Below, one piece after another: positions 38,295-47,750 of a stretch of 64,000 nt of DNA. A program made the position numbers and the translations under genes. Origin of the DNA: Deltaproteobacteria bacterium (GTDB lineage Bacteria; Myxococcota_A; UBA9160; SMWR01); the NCBI GenBank assembly GCA_019310965.1, contig JAFDDG010000002.1, positions 30,817-94,816 on the forward strand, read 5' to 3'. Position 1 is the first letter of the stretch, and the number at the start of each line of letters is the position of its first letter. A model generated the notes under the pieces. It worked only from the letters and a program-made list of their open reading frames with translations, searched no databases and had not been told where the DNA came from.

Positions 38295-38873
38295 ATGAAG
38301 ATCGACAGGCTGCGCACGACACTGACCGCCTGCACCGCACTGCTGCTGGCGACGGCCACCGGGGCCGAACCCTCCAACCCCACCGATCTCGCTCGGTTCG
38401 CTGGCGAGTGGAGACGCAGCGATCGCGAGCGGAACGACAGCGATCGCAGCGCATCCATCAAACGCGCCACCGAGGACATGCCCTTCTGGGCCCGCGCTTT
38501 CGCCCGCGCCTTGATCGACTCCAGCACGACCCCCCCTGAGCGCTACACGATCCGCATCACGCCCACCGGCCTGAGCATCGCGGACGGTGACGACGAACCG
38601 ACACCGGCGTTCGTCGACACGGAGCCCGACAACCGCGAAGACGCGCGGATCATGGCGCAAATGGCCGACGGGACCCTGCGGCAGCATTGGCGCCATGGGG
38701 AGGCCAGCTACGGCACGACGTTCTGGGCCGTCAACGACGCGCACGAACTCGTCGTTGCGGTCGTGGCATACGACGCGCGCCTGCGCGGCGCGGGCGGCGA
38801 GCCGCACGCGATCCGCTACGCGACGAGCTACTCGCTCGATCCCGATGCCACCAGCTTCGGGCTCTCGGAGTAG
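38295..38873 (+). CDS. Secreted hypothetical protein
   Basis: MKIDRLRTTLTACTALLLATATGAEP signal-like start; 192 aa. Confidence 0.55.
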   Translation: MKIDRLRTTLTACTALLLATATGAEPSNPTDLARFAGEWRRSDRERNDSDRSASIKRATEDMPFWARAFARALIDSSTTPPERYTIRITPTGLSIADGDDEPTPAFVDTEPDNREDARIMAQMADGTLRQHWRHGEASYGTTFWAVNDAHELVVAVVAYDARLRGAGGEPHAIRYATSYSLDPDATSFGLSE

Positions 38874-38914
38874 TCGATCCAGGTCGCAGACGACCCAGCG
38901 AGCGATCGGAGCGC

Positions 38915-39670
38915 CTACTGGCCGCGCAGCCTGCGCAGCTCGGCGCTGCTGCGCTCCTCGTTGCGCATGGACTCCTGCATGCCGTGGGCCTCGCCGAAGT
39001 CGAGCGCCTGCTTCGCAGCGGCGAGTACGTCGGGACGTTTCTCCGCCATGAGCGACGCCCACTCGCGGGCTTCATTCAGCAGCTCGTCACCGGGCACGAC
39101 CTTGTTGACGAGACCGATGCGCTCGGCCTCTTCCGAAACGAAGACCCTGGCCGTCAGCACCAGCTCGAGCGCCTTGGCGCGGCCGACGAGCTTCGGAAGC
39201 AGATGTGTGCTGCCGAGGCCCGGCAGGATGCCGAGCTTCGTAAAGGTGAGGCCCATCTTCACACCCGCGGCGGCAATGCGCACGTCGCAGGGCAGGAGCA
39301 TCGTAACGCCGACGCCGATGGCGGCGCCGTTCACGGCGCCGATGATCGGTTTTGGGTACTCGAGCATCTCGAGAGGCAACTTCTTGAGGAAGTCCTCCTC
39401 ACCGAGCCGAGGGCCGGCGCCCCCCGCGGCATTACCGCCGGCCTGGTGCAGCTTCAGGTGGTCGAGATCCACTCCGGCACAGAAGCCGCGGCCGGCGCCG
39501 GTGAGGATGATCGCGCGCACCTCGTCGTCGTCACGCACCTCGCGCACGATCCGGGTCACCTCCTCACCCATCGGCGTGATGTAGGCATTCAGCTTCTCGG
39601 GACGATTCAGCGTGATCGTCGCAATGCCATCGTTCACTTCGAAGAGAATGTGCTCGAACTCTGCCATCAC
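38915..39670 (-). CDS. Enoyl-CoA hydratase/isomerase family protein
   Basis: ITLNRPEKLNAYITPMGEE, LTGAGRGFCAGVDLD, IGAVNGAAIGVG. Confidence 0.92.
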   Translation of the reverse strand: MMAEFEHILFEVNDGIATITLNRPEKLNAYITPMGEEVTRIVREVRDDDEVRAIILTGAGRGFCAGVDLDHLKLHQAGGNAAGGAGPRLGEEDFLKKLPLEMLEYPKPIIGAVNGAAIGVGVTMLLPCDVRIAAAGVKMGLTFTKLGILPGLGSTHLLPKLVGRAKALELVLTARVFVSEEAERIGLVNKVVPGDELLNEAREWASLMAEKRPDVLAAAKQALDFGEAHGMQESMRNEERSSAELRRLRGQ

Positions 39671-39731
39671 TTCTCACCAGAGCAGGGCGCCCAGCGCTCC
39701 TCGTGCTCGTCGAACAGCCGGGTCTCGAGAC

Positions 39732-40880
39732 TCACGCGCGACCCAGGATCGCGATGCCGCAGGCCGTCGGGTAGCCGCCGATGTTGTGCGAGAGCGCAAT
39801 CTCGGCATCCGGTGTCTGACGCTCGCCGGCCCGACCTTGGAGCTGCAGCGTGTTCTCGTAGATCATCCGCACACCGGTCGCCCCGGTCGGGTGTCCGAAG
39901 CTCTTGAGGCCTCCGTCGGTATTCACCGGCAGCCCACCACCGATCTCGAAGCGACCATCCTGAATGTGCTCCTTCGCGGCGCCCTTCTCGCAGAAACCCA
40001 GGTCTTCGTAGGTGAGAAGCTCGGTAAGCGAAAAGCAATCGTGCACCTGCGCAACGTCGATGTCCTCCGGACCCACACCGGCCATCTCGTAGGCGACCTG
40101 GCCGGCCTCGATACTGGGCTTCCAGGCCAGAAAGTCCATGGTCGGATCCTTCTGTGGATTGGGCCCAGCAAAGACGGTGACGCCCTTCACCACCACCGGA
40201 TCGCGGCGGAAGCTCTTCGCGAGATCGGAGCGAGTGAGGATCACGGCCGCGGCACCGTCGGTCTGTGCCGCGCAATCGTAGAGCCCGAAGGGCCACGAGA
40301 TCAGCCGCGCCTTCTTGTAGTCCTCGAGAGTAATCTCCCGTTTCAAGAACGAGTTGGGCGCCAATGTTCCGTTGTGGTGGTTCTTGATCGCGATGCGCGC
40401 CAGGTCGTCCCGCCCGGCGCCGTACTTCTCGAAGTAACGCGAAGCACAGATCGAGAACCAGCCGGCCGGCGTCTGCGGCAGGTCGCGCACCTGCGTCATC
40501 ACCACCGAGGGACCCGCCACGCCGCGATCTTTCGGCTTGTCGTAGCCGACCACGAGCACCGTGTCGTACAAGCCGCAGGCGATCGACATCACGCCGCAGC
40601 GAAAAGCATCGGTGCCCGTCGCACAGTAGTTCGACACGGAGGTCACCGGCTTCCAGAGCTTCAGCGCGTCACTGCACTCGTGTGGCCCCTTGTTCGAGTA
40701 GATCGATCCGGTGAAGACCGCATCGATCTGCTCCTGGGGCTTCTCGATGCCGGCATCCGCATAGGCCTCGTAGGCCGCGTCGACGATCATATCTGCGGGC
40801 GATTGATCCCAGTTCTCGCCGAACTGGCAACAGCCGACACCGACGATGGAAACCTTGTCTCGAATCGCATCTCGTGCCAT
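39732..40880 (-). CDS. Thiolase (Ltp-like)
   Basis: VSNYCATGTDAFRCG, IDVAQVHDCFSLTELLTYEDLGFCEKG, LPVNTDGGLKSFGHPTGATG. Confidence 0.9.
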   Translation of the reverse strand: MARDAIRDKVSIVGVGCCQFGENWDQSPADMIVDAAYEAYADAGIEKPQEQIDAVFTGSIYSNKGPHECSDALKLWKPVTSVSNYCATGTDAFRCGVMSIACGLYDTVLVVGYDKPKDRGVAGPSVVMTQVRDLPQTPAGWFSICASRYFEKYGAGRDDLARIAIKNHHNGTLAPNSFLKREITLEDYKKARLISWPFGLYDCAAQTDGAAAVILTRSDLAKSFRRDPVVVKGVTVFAGPNPQKDPTMDFLAWKPSIEAGQVAYEMAGVGPEDIDVAQVHDCFSLTELLTYEDLGFCEKGAAKEHIQDGRFEIGGGLPVNTDGGLKSFGHPTGATGVRMIYENTLQLQGRAGERQTPDAEIALSHNIGGYPTACGIAILGRA

Positions 40881-40893
40881 GGCGGGTCCCTGT

Positions 40894-42303
40894 TCACGCC
40901 GTGAGCGGCGTGGCCTTCCAATAGTAATTGGGGCGCCCACCGGACTGGTGGATGCGGCGGAACTCGAACTCGACAGGCATGTCGAGCGTCACCGCCTCTG
41001 GCGCGATGTTGACGAGCTGCATGTGCACCCGCGCGCCGTCGATGTCGCAGATGGCGACGACCGTGGGCGGATCCGGCGTCGGAAAGAAGAAGTCGAAGGT
41101 GTAGGTGAGCACCTTCCCGACCTTGTCCGAGAGGCGATAGCGCTCGAACGCGTCCTTGCCAAAGCAGGTCTCGCAGACTCGCTGCTGCGGGAATTGCACC
41201 GCGCCGCAGCTCCGGCACCGGTGACCGACGAGACTCACCTCCTCGTCGCGCTCGCGGAAGTGGACCGTGGCGGAGAGCCCCTGATCCCGAGGCGACTCGT
41301 ATTCGCCCCGCTGCAGGTTGCGCGCCTTGAGGTAGCGGTCGTAGCTCTTCACCCCGCGGCGCCGCTCGAGGTGCCACGAGACGCCGCGGCGCTCTTCGAG
41401 CTTCTCGATATGCTCCGTCACGGAAAACGCCAATGCCTCGGCGCCGTCGCCGTAGCTCGCGGCCAGGATCCGATCGCCGGGCTTCGCCGTCTCGAGGGCG
41501 TGGGCCAGCTGCACCAGCACGAAGGAGCAGCCGCTGTTGCCGAGTCGGCCGAAGAGGGGCTCCTGCACCTTCTGCTTGTCGAGCTTCAACGCCCGGGCAA
41601 CGCTGCCATGGCTGCGCGCATCGGGGGCAAAGAACGCGATCTTCGCGAAATCGCGCGCCTGCGAGCCGGTCTTCTCGAACAGCCCCGTCACGCCCTCGAC
41701 GAGCCGGGGCGTGTAGCCCTCCTGCACGACGAAGCGATCCTCCCAGGCGTGGACGAATGGATCCCCGGCAGTACGCCACACGTCGACCAGCTCATCCGCC
41801 ACAGCGAAGGAGGCGTCGAGGGTCGCCACCGCGTCACCGTCGCCCACCAGAAAGGCCACGGCCGCATCGCCGAAGTTCAGCTCGAGACCGGAACCGGGCG
41901 CCCCCATGCGGCAGTCGCTGGCCACCACCAACACGCAACGCGCCGTGCCCGCACTCACCGCATCGACCGCGGCGCGCAGGGCGTTGGTGCCGGCTCGCAG
42001 GGAACCTGCAAAATCGTTCGTGCGCACGCGGCGCGGCAAGTCGAGCCCCCGCGCCAGCAGCGCCGCCCCCTGCTTCTCGGCGAACGAATACGTGGTGCAC
42101 GCGAAGAACACGCCGTCCACCTGCTCTCGATCGAAGCCGCGCAGGCAATTTACCGCCGCGGTCATCGCCATGGTCACCGCGTCCTCGTCATTCCAGGCAA
42201 CGGCCTTCTCCGGGCCACCCTCCTGCGTCGGGAGTCCGCCGATGGTGGCGAGAGCCAGGCGCGTCGGGGGCACGTAGGCGCCGTACGAGGTGATCCCGAT
42301 CAT
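40894..42303 (-). CDS. HMG-CoA-synthase/ketosynthase-like domain fused to C-terminal DUF35 (zinc ribbon-OB fold)
   Basis: N-terminal MIGITSYGAYVPPTRLAL and LELNFGDAAVAFLVGD; C-terminal GHRCRSCGAVQFPQQRVCETCFG ribbon plus OB fold. Confidence 0.85.
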   Translation of the reverse strand: MIGITSYGAYVPPTRLALATIGGLPTQEGGPEKAVAWNDEDAVTMAMTAAVNCLRGFDREQVDGVFFACTTYSFAEKQGAALLARGLDLPRRVRTNDFAGSLRAGTNALRAAVDAVSAGTARCVLVVASDCRMGAPGSGLELNFGDAAVAFLVGDGDAVATLDASFAVADELVDVWRTAGDPFVHAWEDRFVVQEGYTPRLVEGVTGLFEKTGSQARDFAKIAFFAPDARSHGSVARALKLDKQKVQEPLFGRLGNSGCSFVLVQLAHALETAKPGDRILAASYGDGAEALAFSVTEHIEKLEERRGVSWHLERRRGVKSYDRYLKARNLQRGEYESPRDQGLSATVHFRERDEEVSLVGHRCRSCGAVQFPQQRVCETCFGKDAFERYRLSDKVGKVLTYTFDFFFPTPDPPTVVAICDIDGARVHMQLVNIAPEAVTLDMPVEFEFRRIHQSGGRPNYYWKATPLTA

Positions 42304-42358
42304 CTCAATTCTCTCGCTTCTCCGAATGGGTGCGCGGTGAATGCGGCACCGGGGCTCG

Positions 42359-43342
42359 CTAGGCCACGGCCTGGCCGAGGCCCTCGGCCAGCGCGTCGGC
42401 GTGCTCTTCGGACGTACCGAAGACGTTCTCCAGCACCCGAGTGCGCTTCAGGTAGTAGTGCACCGGAACTTCCCAGGTGAAGCCCATGCCACCGTGCAGC
42501 TGCACCGCGGCGCGCGAATTCTTCCAAGCCGACTCGCCGGCCATTGCCTTCGCCGAAGACACGGCACGGCTCACGTCGCCAGCCAGGGGGTCGTCGATGG
42601 TGGCGCCGGCGGCGTATACCACGGCCCGGGTCGCCTCCTGGCGGACGAAGCAGTCGGCCATGATGTGTTTGAGGGCCTGGAAACCGCCGATCGGACGATT
42701 GAATTGCTCGCGCCCCTTGGTGTACTCGAGGCTCATGGCGAGCGTGGTCTCGGTGATGCCGAGCAACTGCCCGGAGACCAGCACCGCTCCCTCGAACCGC
42801 ATGCGCTGCGCATCTTCGGCGCCACCGATCACCTCGCCCTCGGGGATCTCGCTGACTTCGAAGATCGGGGTGAGCGGGTCGAGAGGCGTAGCCACCGGCT
42901 TCGCGTCGAGAGCCTTCGGGGCGACGCGCTCGATGCGATCCGCATAGAGCAACAGCAGAACGTCGAGATTCTCGAAGTGCTCGATGATGTAGGGCGCGCC
43001 GTGACCGTCGCTGAGGTCGAGTCCTCCGACCACCGCAGTGCCGTCCGCGGCGCCGTCCACGAGCCCCGCCGCGAGATGCGTCCACGCCAACGGCCCGGGA
43101 ACCAACGCCTTGCCGAGCTCCTCGAAGACGAGCACGGCGTCGGCCGTGCCGAGTCCGACGCCGCCATCCGCCTCCGGCAGGCGCAGCCCGAATACACCCA
43201 TCTCTGCCAACTCGCTCCACAGCTCGGACTCGAAGCCCTTGCCCTCGAGCTCCCGCAGCTGCTCGATGCTCACCCGTCCTTCGCAGAAGCTGCGGATCCC
43301 CTCCTGCAGCGCGGCCTGATCCTCGTTGACCCGAAAATCCAT
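42359..43342 (-). CDS. Short acyl-CoA dehydrogenase subunit
   Basis: MDFRVNEDQAALQEGIRSFC, RPIGGFQALKHIMADCFVR, QLHGGMGFTWEVPVHYYLKR. Confidence 0.88.
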   Translation of the reverse strand: MDFRVNEDQAALQEGIRSFCEGRVSIEQLRELEGKGFESELWSELAEMGVFGLRLPEADGGVGLGTADAVLVFEELGKALVPGPLAWTHLAAGLVDGAADGTAVVGGLDLSDGHGAPYIIEHFENLDVLLLLYADRIERVAPKALDAKPVATPLDPLTPIFEVSEIPEGEVIGGAEDAQRMRFEGAVLVSGQLLGITETTLAMSLEYTKGREQFNRPIGGFQALKHIMADCFVRQEATRAVVYAAGATIDDPLAGDVSRAVSSAKAMAGESAWKNSRAAVQLHGGMGFTWEVPVHYYLKRTRVLENVFGTSEEHADALAEGLGQAVA

Positions 43343-43402
43343 CGTTCGTTCCCTCGTTGATCCTTGGCCCACGCGCACGCGGCGCTTGCGGGAGCGGATG
43401 CG

Positions 43403-44593
43403 TCAGCGGGGCTCCCGAGGCAGCCCGAGGATGCGCTCGGAGATGATGTTGCGTTGCACTTGCGATGTTCCGCCCGCAATCGTGAGCGAGAGCGAGTTCA
43501 GCATGCGGCGCAGCGCGTCCTGGGTGGGCAGGCCGCCGACGTCTTCGCGCGCGAGGCCCGCGCGCCCGAGCACACCGAGCGCCAGCTCGCAGACGCGCTG
43601 GTAGAGCTCCGTGTAGTAGAGCTTGATCGCCGAGGCACCGAGGCCGGGCATGCCCGTCTGTGCCGTCTCCGACACCGAGAGCTTCATCATCGCCCAGAGC
43701 GAATCGAGCTCGCTCTGCAGGTGCCCGACCTCCCGACGCAGAGCCCGGTCTTCCCAGACGACCACGCCGTGGCGAGTCACGCGCTTGGCGATTTCGACGA
43801 CGTCGCGCAAGCTCTCCTGGAGCTGGTACATCTCGCTCGCGAACGCTGTGCCGCGCTCGAAGCGCAGGGTCACATTCGTCACGCGCCAGCCGTCGTTCTC
43901 CTCGCCGACCAGATTCTCGACGGGGACCGGCACGTCCTCCAGGAATACCTCGCTGAAGTCGCTGTCACCGATGATCGTGGGCAGCGGGCGAATGTCGATG
44001 CCTGGCAGATCCATGGGCATGATCAACCACGAGATGCCCTTGTGCTTCGAGGCATCCGGATTGGTGCGGACCAGGAGCTCGCAGTAGTCGGAGACCTGGG
44101 CAAAGGACGTCCAGATCTTGTGGCCGGTCACCCGATAGACGTCGCCATCGCGAACCGCGCGGGTCTGCAGGGCCGCCAGGTCCGAGCCGGCCACCGGCTC
44201 GGAAAAGCCTTGGCACCACACCTCCTCGCCGCGAAGGATACGCGGAATGTGCTTCGCCTTCTGCTGCTCGGTGCCTTCCGTGATGACGGTCGGGCCGCCG
44301 TGCAGCATGCCCACGAAATTCACGCCGACGTAGGGGGCATGGGCGCGAGCGATCTCTTCGTAGTAGACCAGCTGCTCGGTGAGGGTGGCATCACGCCCTC
44401 CGTACTCCTTTGGCCAGTTGACCCCGGCATAGCCCGCATCGAAGAGCTTGCGCTGCCAGCCGGTGTCGTAGGCCCGGCGGCCGGGCCAGTCGTGGATCGA
44501 GGGGGCCTTGCCGTGGGCCGGCACAGCCTCCTTGAGCCAGGCACCCAGCTCGGCGCGGAACTTCTCGTCGGCTTCGGAGTAGCGAAGGTCCAT
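43403..44593 (-). CDS. Acyl-CoA dehydrogenase, FadE26/FadE28-like
   Basis: WCQGFSEPVAGSDLAALQT, GHKIWTSFAQVSDYCELLVRT, TSQVQRNIISERILGLPREPR. Confidence 0.9.
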   Translation of the reverse strand: MDLRYSEADEKFRAELGAWLKEAVPAHGKAPSIHDWPGRRAYDTGWQRKLFDAGYAGVNWPKEYGGRDATLTEQLVYYEEIARAHAPYVGVNFVGMLHGGPTVITEGTEQQKAKHIPRILRGEEVWCQGFSEPVAGSDLAALQTRAVRDGDVYRVTGHKIWTSFAQVSDYCELLVRTNPDASKHKGISWLIMPMDLPGIDIRPLPTIIGDSDFSEVFLEDVPVPVENLVGEENDGWRVTNVTLRFERGTAFASEMYQLQESLRDVVEIAKRVTRHGVVVWEDRALRREVGHLQSELDSLWAMMKLSVSETAQTGMPGLGASAIKLYYTELYQRVCELALGVLGRAGLAREDVGGLPTQDALRRMLNSLSLTIAGGTSQVQRNIISERILGLPREPR

Positions 44594-44685
44594 GGGAGCC
44601 CCTCGGAGACCAGTTGCGGAGCTGTCTAGATAGGCAGCCTATCGCAGGTGGGCAAGCCCGAAGTGGTTGGCCCGGGGTCGGGATC

Positions 44686-45081
44686 TCAGGCCGCGGTTTC
44701 GGGAACGGTGGCTTCCTTGACCCACGCACGCGCCTCGTCGAGGCCCCGAAAAACCCGGGCCTCCAAGCCCGCCGTCGCGTAGAGCGCGGCGGAGAGCTCC
44801 GAGAGCATTTCCTGCTCCGGTCCAACCACGATCCCCATGCGGCTGCGCAGCAGCGGCTTGAAGCGGACGACGTTCTCGAAGCCCCCCATCGTCAGCTCCG
44901 GCGTCTCCGTCGGCTCGAGGTCCAGGCCGCGCAGGTCGCACACCAGCCCGAAGCCGGGCTCGAAGTCGGGATGCGCGGCCAGCTCGACCAGCGTGGCATG
45001 CCCCTCGTCAGGGTTCGTGGCTCCCGTCCCAATCAGGTATGCAATTCGGGCTCTGGGATCGATCTCGATGGCGTACGGCAT
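44686..45081 (-). CDS. Hypothetical STAS/SpoIIAA-like protein
   Basis: ORF start MPYAIEIDPRARIAYLIGTG; LVCDLRGLDLEPT...GLDEARAWV resembles STAS-like proteins. Confidence 0.5.
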   Translation of the reverse strand: MPYAIEIDPRARIAYLIGTGATNPDEGHATLVELAAHPDFEPGFGLVCDLRGLDLEPTETPELTMGGFENVVRFKPLLRSRMGIVVGPEQEMLSELSAALYATAGLEARVFRGLDEARAWVKEATVPETAA

Positions 45082-45241
45082 CCTGTCGGGGCACTCCCTG
45101 GTGCTGGGCGCGACTGCCAAGATACCGCCGTCGGCGTAGCTTGCAGTACCCCGAATGGGGGAGGTAGGCAGCCCCGCTGCTCGGGGTGCGGGTCTGCGGC
45201 GCGGCGGAAAAGATCTGCGCGCACGCGGAGAAGCCCCGTGC

Positions 45242-46078
45242 TCAGCGCAGATACCGTGTGTATTCGTCGAGCACCGGCATCACCTGGTTGCGCCCCGCCG
45301 AGGGCACCCGCAGTACGGCTTCGGTCGCACCCAGCTCCTCGTAGCGCTCGAGCTTTTCTGGCGTCGGAACGACCCCCATGGGCACCACGTGCAGGGCGGA
45401 CGCATCCCGCCCGCGTTTCGCGCAAGCCGAGCGCAGCTGCACCAGCGCCTCCTGCATGCCGGCGCCTCCAAACGGCAGCCAGCCATCGCCGTACTCGGCG
45501 ATGTGGTCGAAGAGCTTCGGCCCCGGTGCACCGCCGATCAGCACCCGCGGACGCGGCTGCTGAAGCGGCTTCGGCCACTGCCAGCTCGGCTCGAAGGAGA
45601 CGAGTTCGCCGTGGAACTCGGCCACGTCGTTCGACCACAGCTCCTGCATCGCGAGCATGCTCTCGCGCACCAGGGCGCGACGACGCCTCACGTCGATGCC
45701 GTGGTTTTCCATCTCCTCGTGGTTCCAGCCATAGCCGATGCCGAGCACCAGGCGGCCGCCCGAGAGCAGGTCGAGGGTGGAGAGCTGCTTTGCGAAGGTG
45801 ATCGGATCGTGCTGCGCGACGAGACCAATGCCAGTACCGAGCCGGATCTTCTCGGTCACACTCGACGCAGCGGCCAGCACGATGTAGGGGTCGGGGCTGC
45901 GCTTGTACTCCTCGGCGAGCTCGGGCGTGCCGGTGGGCGCCGGCGTGCGGCGGCTCGTCGGGATGTGCGTGTGCTCGGGGAGGTACAGTGAGTAGAAGCC
46001 GCGCGCGTCGGCCTCCTGCGCGAGCTCCACGGCGCTCATGGCGACGTCGGTGGCGTGAAAGGCAATGCCGATCTTCAT
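45242..46078 (-). CDS. LLM-class, probable F420-dependent oxidoreductase
   Basis: MKIGIAFHATDVAMSAVELAQEADARGFYSLYLPEHTHIP, IRLGTGIGLVAQHDPITFAKQLSTLDLLSGGRLVLGIGYGWN. Confidence 0.92.
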   Translation of the reverse strand: MKIGIAFHATDVAMSAVELAQEADARGFYSLYLPEHTHIPTSRRTPAPTGTPELAEEYKRSPDPYIVLAAASSVTEKIRLGTGIGLVAQHDPITFAKQLSTLDLLSGGRLVLGIGYGWNHEEMENHGIDVRRRRALVRESMLAMQELWSNDVAEFHGELVSFEPSWQWPKPLQQPRPRVLIGGAPGPKLFDHIAEYGDGWLPFGGAGMQEALVQLRSACAKRGRDASALHVVPMGVVPTPEKLERYEELGATEAVLRVPSAGRNQVMPVLDEYTRYLR

Positions 46079-46089
46079 GCTGCGCCCAT

Positions 46090-46716
46090 TCAATCCCCTC
46101 CTTGCGCCGGGCGCTGCAGATCGTCGCGCCAGAGGGTCTCCGGGAGCCTGCACCCCAGCAGCGAGAAGAACTTCTCGAGAAAGTGATAGGTGAGCCCCCA
46201 CAGCGGCGGCCGGTCACCATCACCGACGTCGATGGCCGGCAGCTTCACGGCACGCCCCTGATAGTCGAACGGTTCGGTCACGTGACGCGAGCTATCGAGC
46301 AGCTCGTCGAGCGGCACCCAGAAGGCCCTCCGCACCTCGTCCGAGAGAACCAGCGGCGCCGGTCGCTCGAGCGTGAACACGAACGCCGAAACGACCATCG
46401 GCACGGCAACACCGCGCAGATCATCGAGCTGCCCCAACCACTCACCCGTCGAGAGATCGAGTCCGACCTCCTCGCGGGTTTCGCGCTCGGCGGCGTGGCG
46501 CAGGCTGGCGTCGCTCGCATCGACGCGTCCACCGGGAAAGGAGACGTGACCGGACCACGGGTCGCCGTCGCGCTCGGCACGGCGGATCAGCAGCAGATTC
46601 GTCCCGCGCTCGTCCTCGCAGAGCGTCACCGCCACAGCCGCGTTCATGCTCCCGGGCGGCTGGAGCACCGGCGCGTAGCCGGCCATGGCACTGCGAATGG
46701 TCTCGACTCGGGGCAT
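46090..46716 (-). CDS. NUDIX hydrolase, CoA pyrophosphatase-like
   Basis: HVSFPGGRVDASDASLRHAAERETREEVGLD Nudix box. Confidence 0.9.
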   Translation of the reverse strand: MPRVETIRSAMAGYAPVLQPPGSMNAAVAVTLCEDERGTNLLLIRRAERDGDPWSGHVSFPGGRVDASDASLRHAAERETREEVGLDLSTGEWLGQLDDLRGVAVPMVVSAFVFTLERPAPLVLSDEVRRAFWVPLDELLDSSRHVTEPFDYQGRAVKLPAIDVGDGDRPPLWGLTYHFLEKFFSLLGCRLPETLWRDDLQRPAQGGD

Positions 46717-46865
46717 GGGTCACTCGCGCAGTGCGCTTGCGACCCATGGCAGGCGAAGCCCCTGGAAACCTTCCGGCACCTCAGCAGCCCCTGCACTCAG
46801 CGGCGCCAACGCCCCCGAACGATGTCGGTCTGCCTTCGCGCCCTTCTCCATGGGCAACCGCACGC

Positions 46866-47534
46866 TCAGACCGGCTGGTCCCGTTCGTAGCGGAGACCCG
46901 ATGGTCCCATCACGCAACGATGACGCGGCCCCGGAACCCCGGGATCGCGTGCCTCGTAGCCCGCGTCTCCGGGATAGAGCATGCAGACGCCCTCGTCCCG
47001 CTGGCAGATCTGCGGACGGAAGACCGGCGTTGGCTCGGCCGCAAAGGCTGCCGACGCGCCAGAGACGCTCACGTGATCTACGAGCCAGCTCACCGTGACG
47101 AAGGTGGGAGGCAGCAGACGGATTTCATCGGCGTGATGAGCCGACAGGGCCAGGCGGGGAGAAAACCAGCGATGGCTCGCGATCTCGCCGCCATCGACCT
47201 GCACGGGTGCGTCTGCCGGGAGCCAGGCCAGGAAGAAGAGCGTGTCGAAGCGCTTTGGCGCCACCTCCGGCGTGACCCAGCGAGAGAGGGTCACCATGCT
47301 CGCGGCATCGAGATGGATGCCCGCTTCCTCGCGCGCCTCCCGCACCGCAGCCTGCCGGCCCGCCTCCTCCCAACCCTCCAGCCAGTGGGTCGGGCCGTCC
47401 TCCTCATCGACCTTGCCGCCCGGAAACACCCAGACGTTCTTGCCGGTGTTGCGCTCGAGGAGCAGGACCTCGAAGCCCTGGCTCGCGTCCCGCACGACGA
47501 CGACAGTGGCGGAGGGCTTGGGGAACGGGTGCAT
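46866..47534 (-). CDS. NUDIX hydrolase
   Basis: WVFPGGKVDEEDGPTH...AAVREAREEAGIHLD. Confidence 0.88.
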   Translation of the reverse strand: MHPFPKPSATVVVVRDASQGFEVLLLERNTGKNVWVFPGGKVDEEDGPTHWLEGWEEAGRQAAVREAREEAGIHLDAASMVTLSRWVTPEVAPKRFDTLFFLAWLPADAPVQVDGGEIASHRWFSPRLALSAHHADEIRLLPPTFVTVSWLVDHVSVSGASAAFAAEPTPVFRPQICQRDEGVCMLYPGDAGYEARDPGVPGPRHRCVMGPSGLRYERDQPV

Positions 47535-47750
47535 GGCGGCGAGAATACTACTCGCAGCCCGTCCCCGCGTACAGGGGCCGCCGAGATGGGACAGCGCCTT
47601 CCCGCGGAGCCCCGATGCAATGGCGAAATACGAACCCCCAGGCGAAAGGTCATGCGCGACGCGCACGCCACTCGCCGGAAACTGCCCGCAGGGCCACGCG
47701 CCCCGGACAGCTGACGGAGCGACACCCCAGCTTCGGTATCATCTGCCACC

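Noticed and set aside
45125-45241. Small GC-rich hairpins between the STAS-like and LLM genes
   Set aside because: Short stems expected by chance at this GC content; no T tract.
46714-46748. 8-bp inverted repeat CATGGGTC...GACCCATG at a NUDIX gene start
   Set aside because: Short arms in GC-rich DNA and no second copy noticed; insufficient to call an operator.
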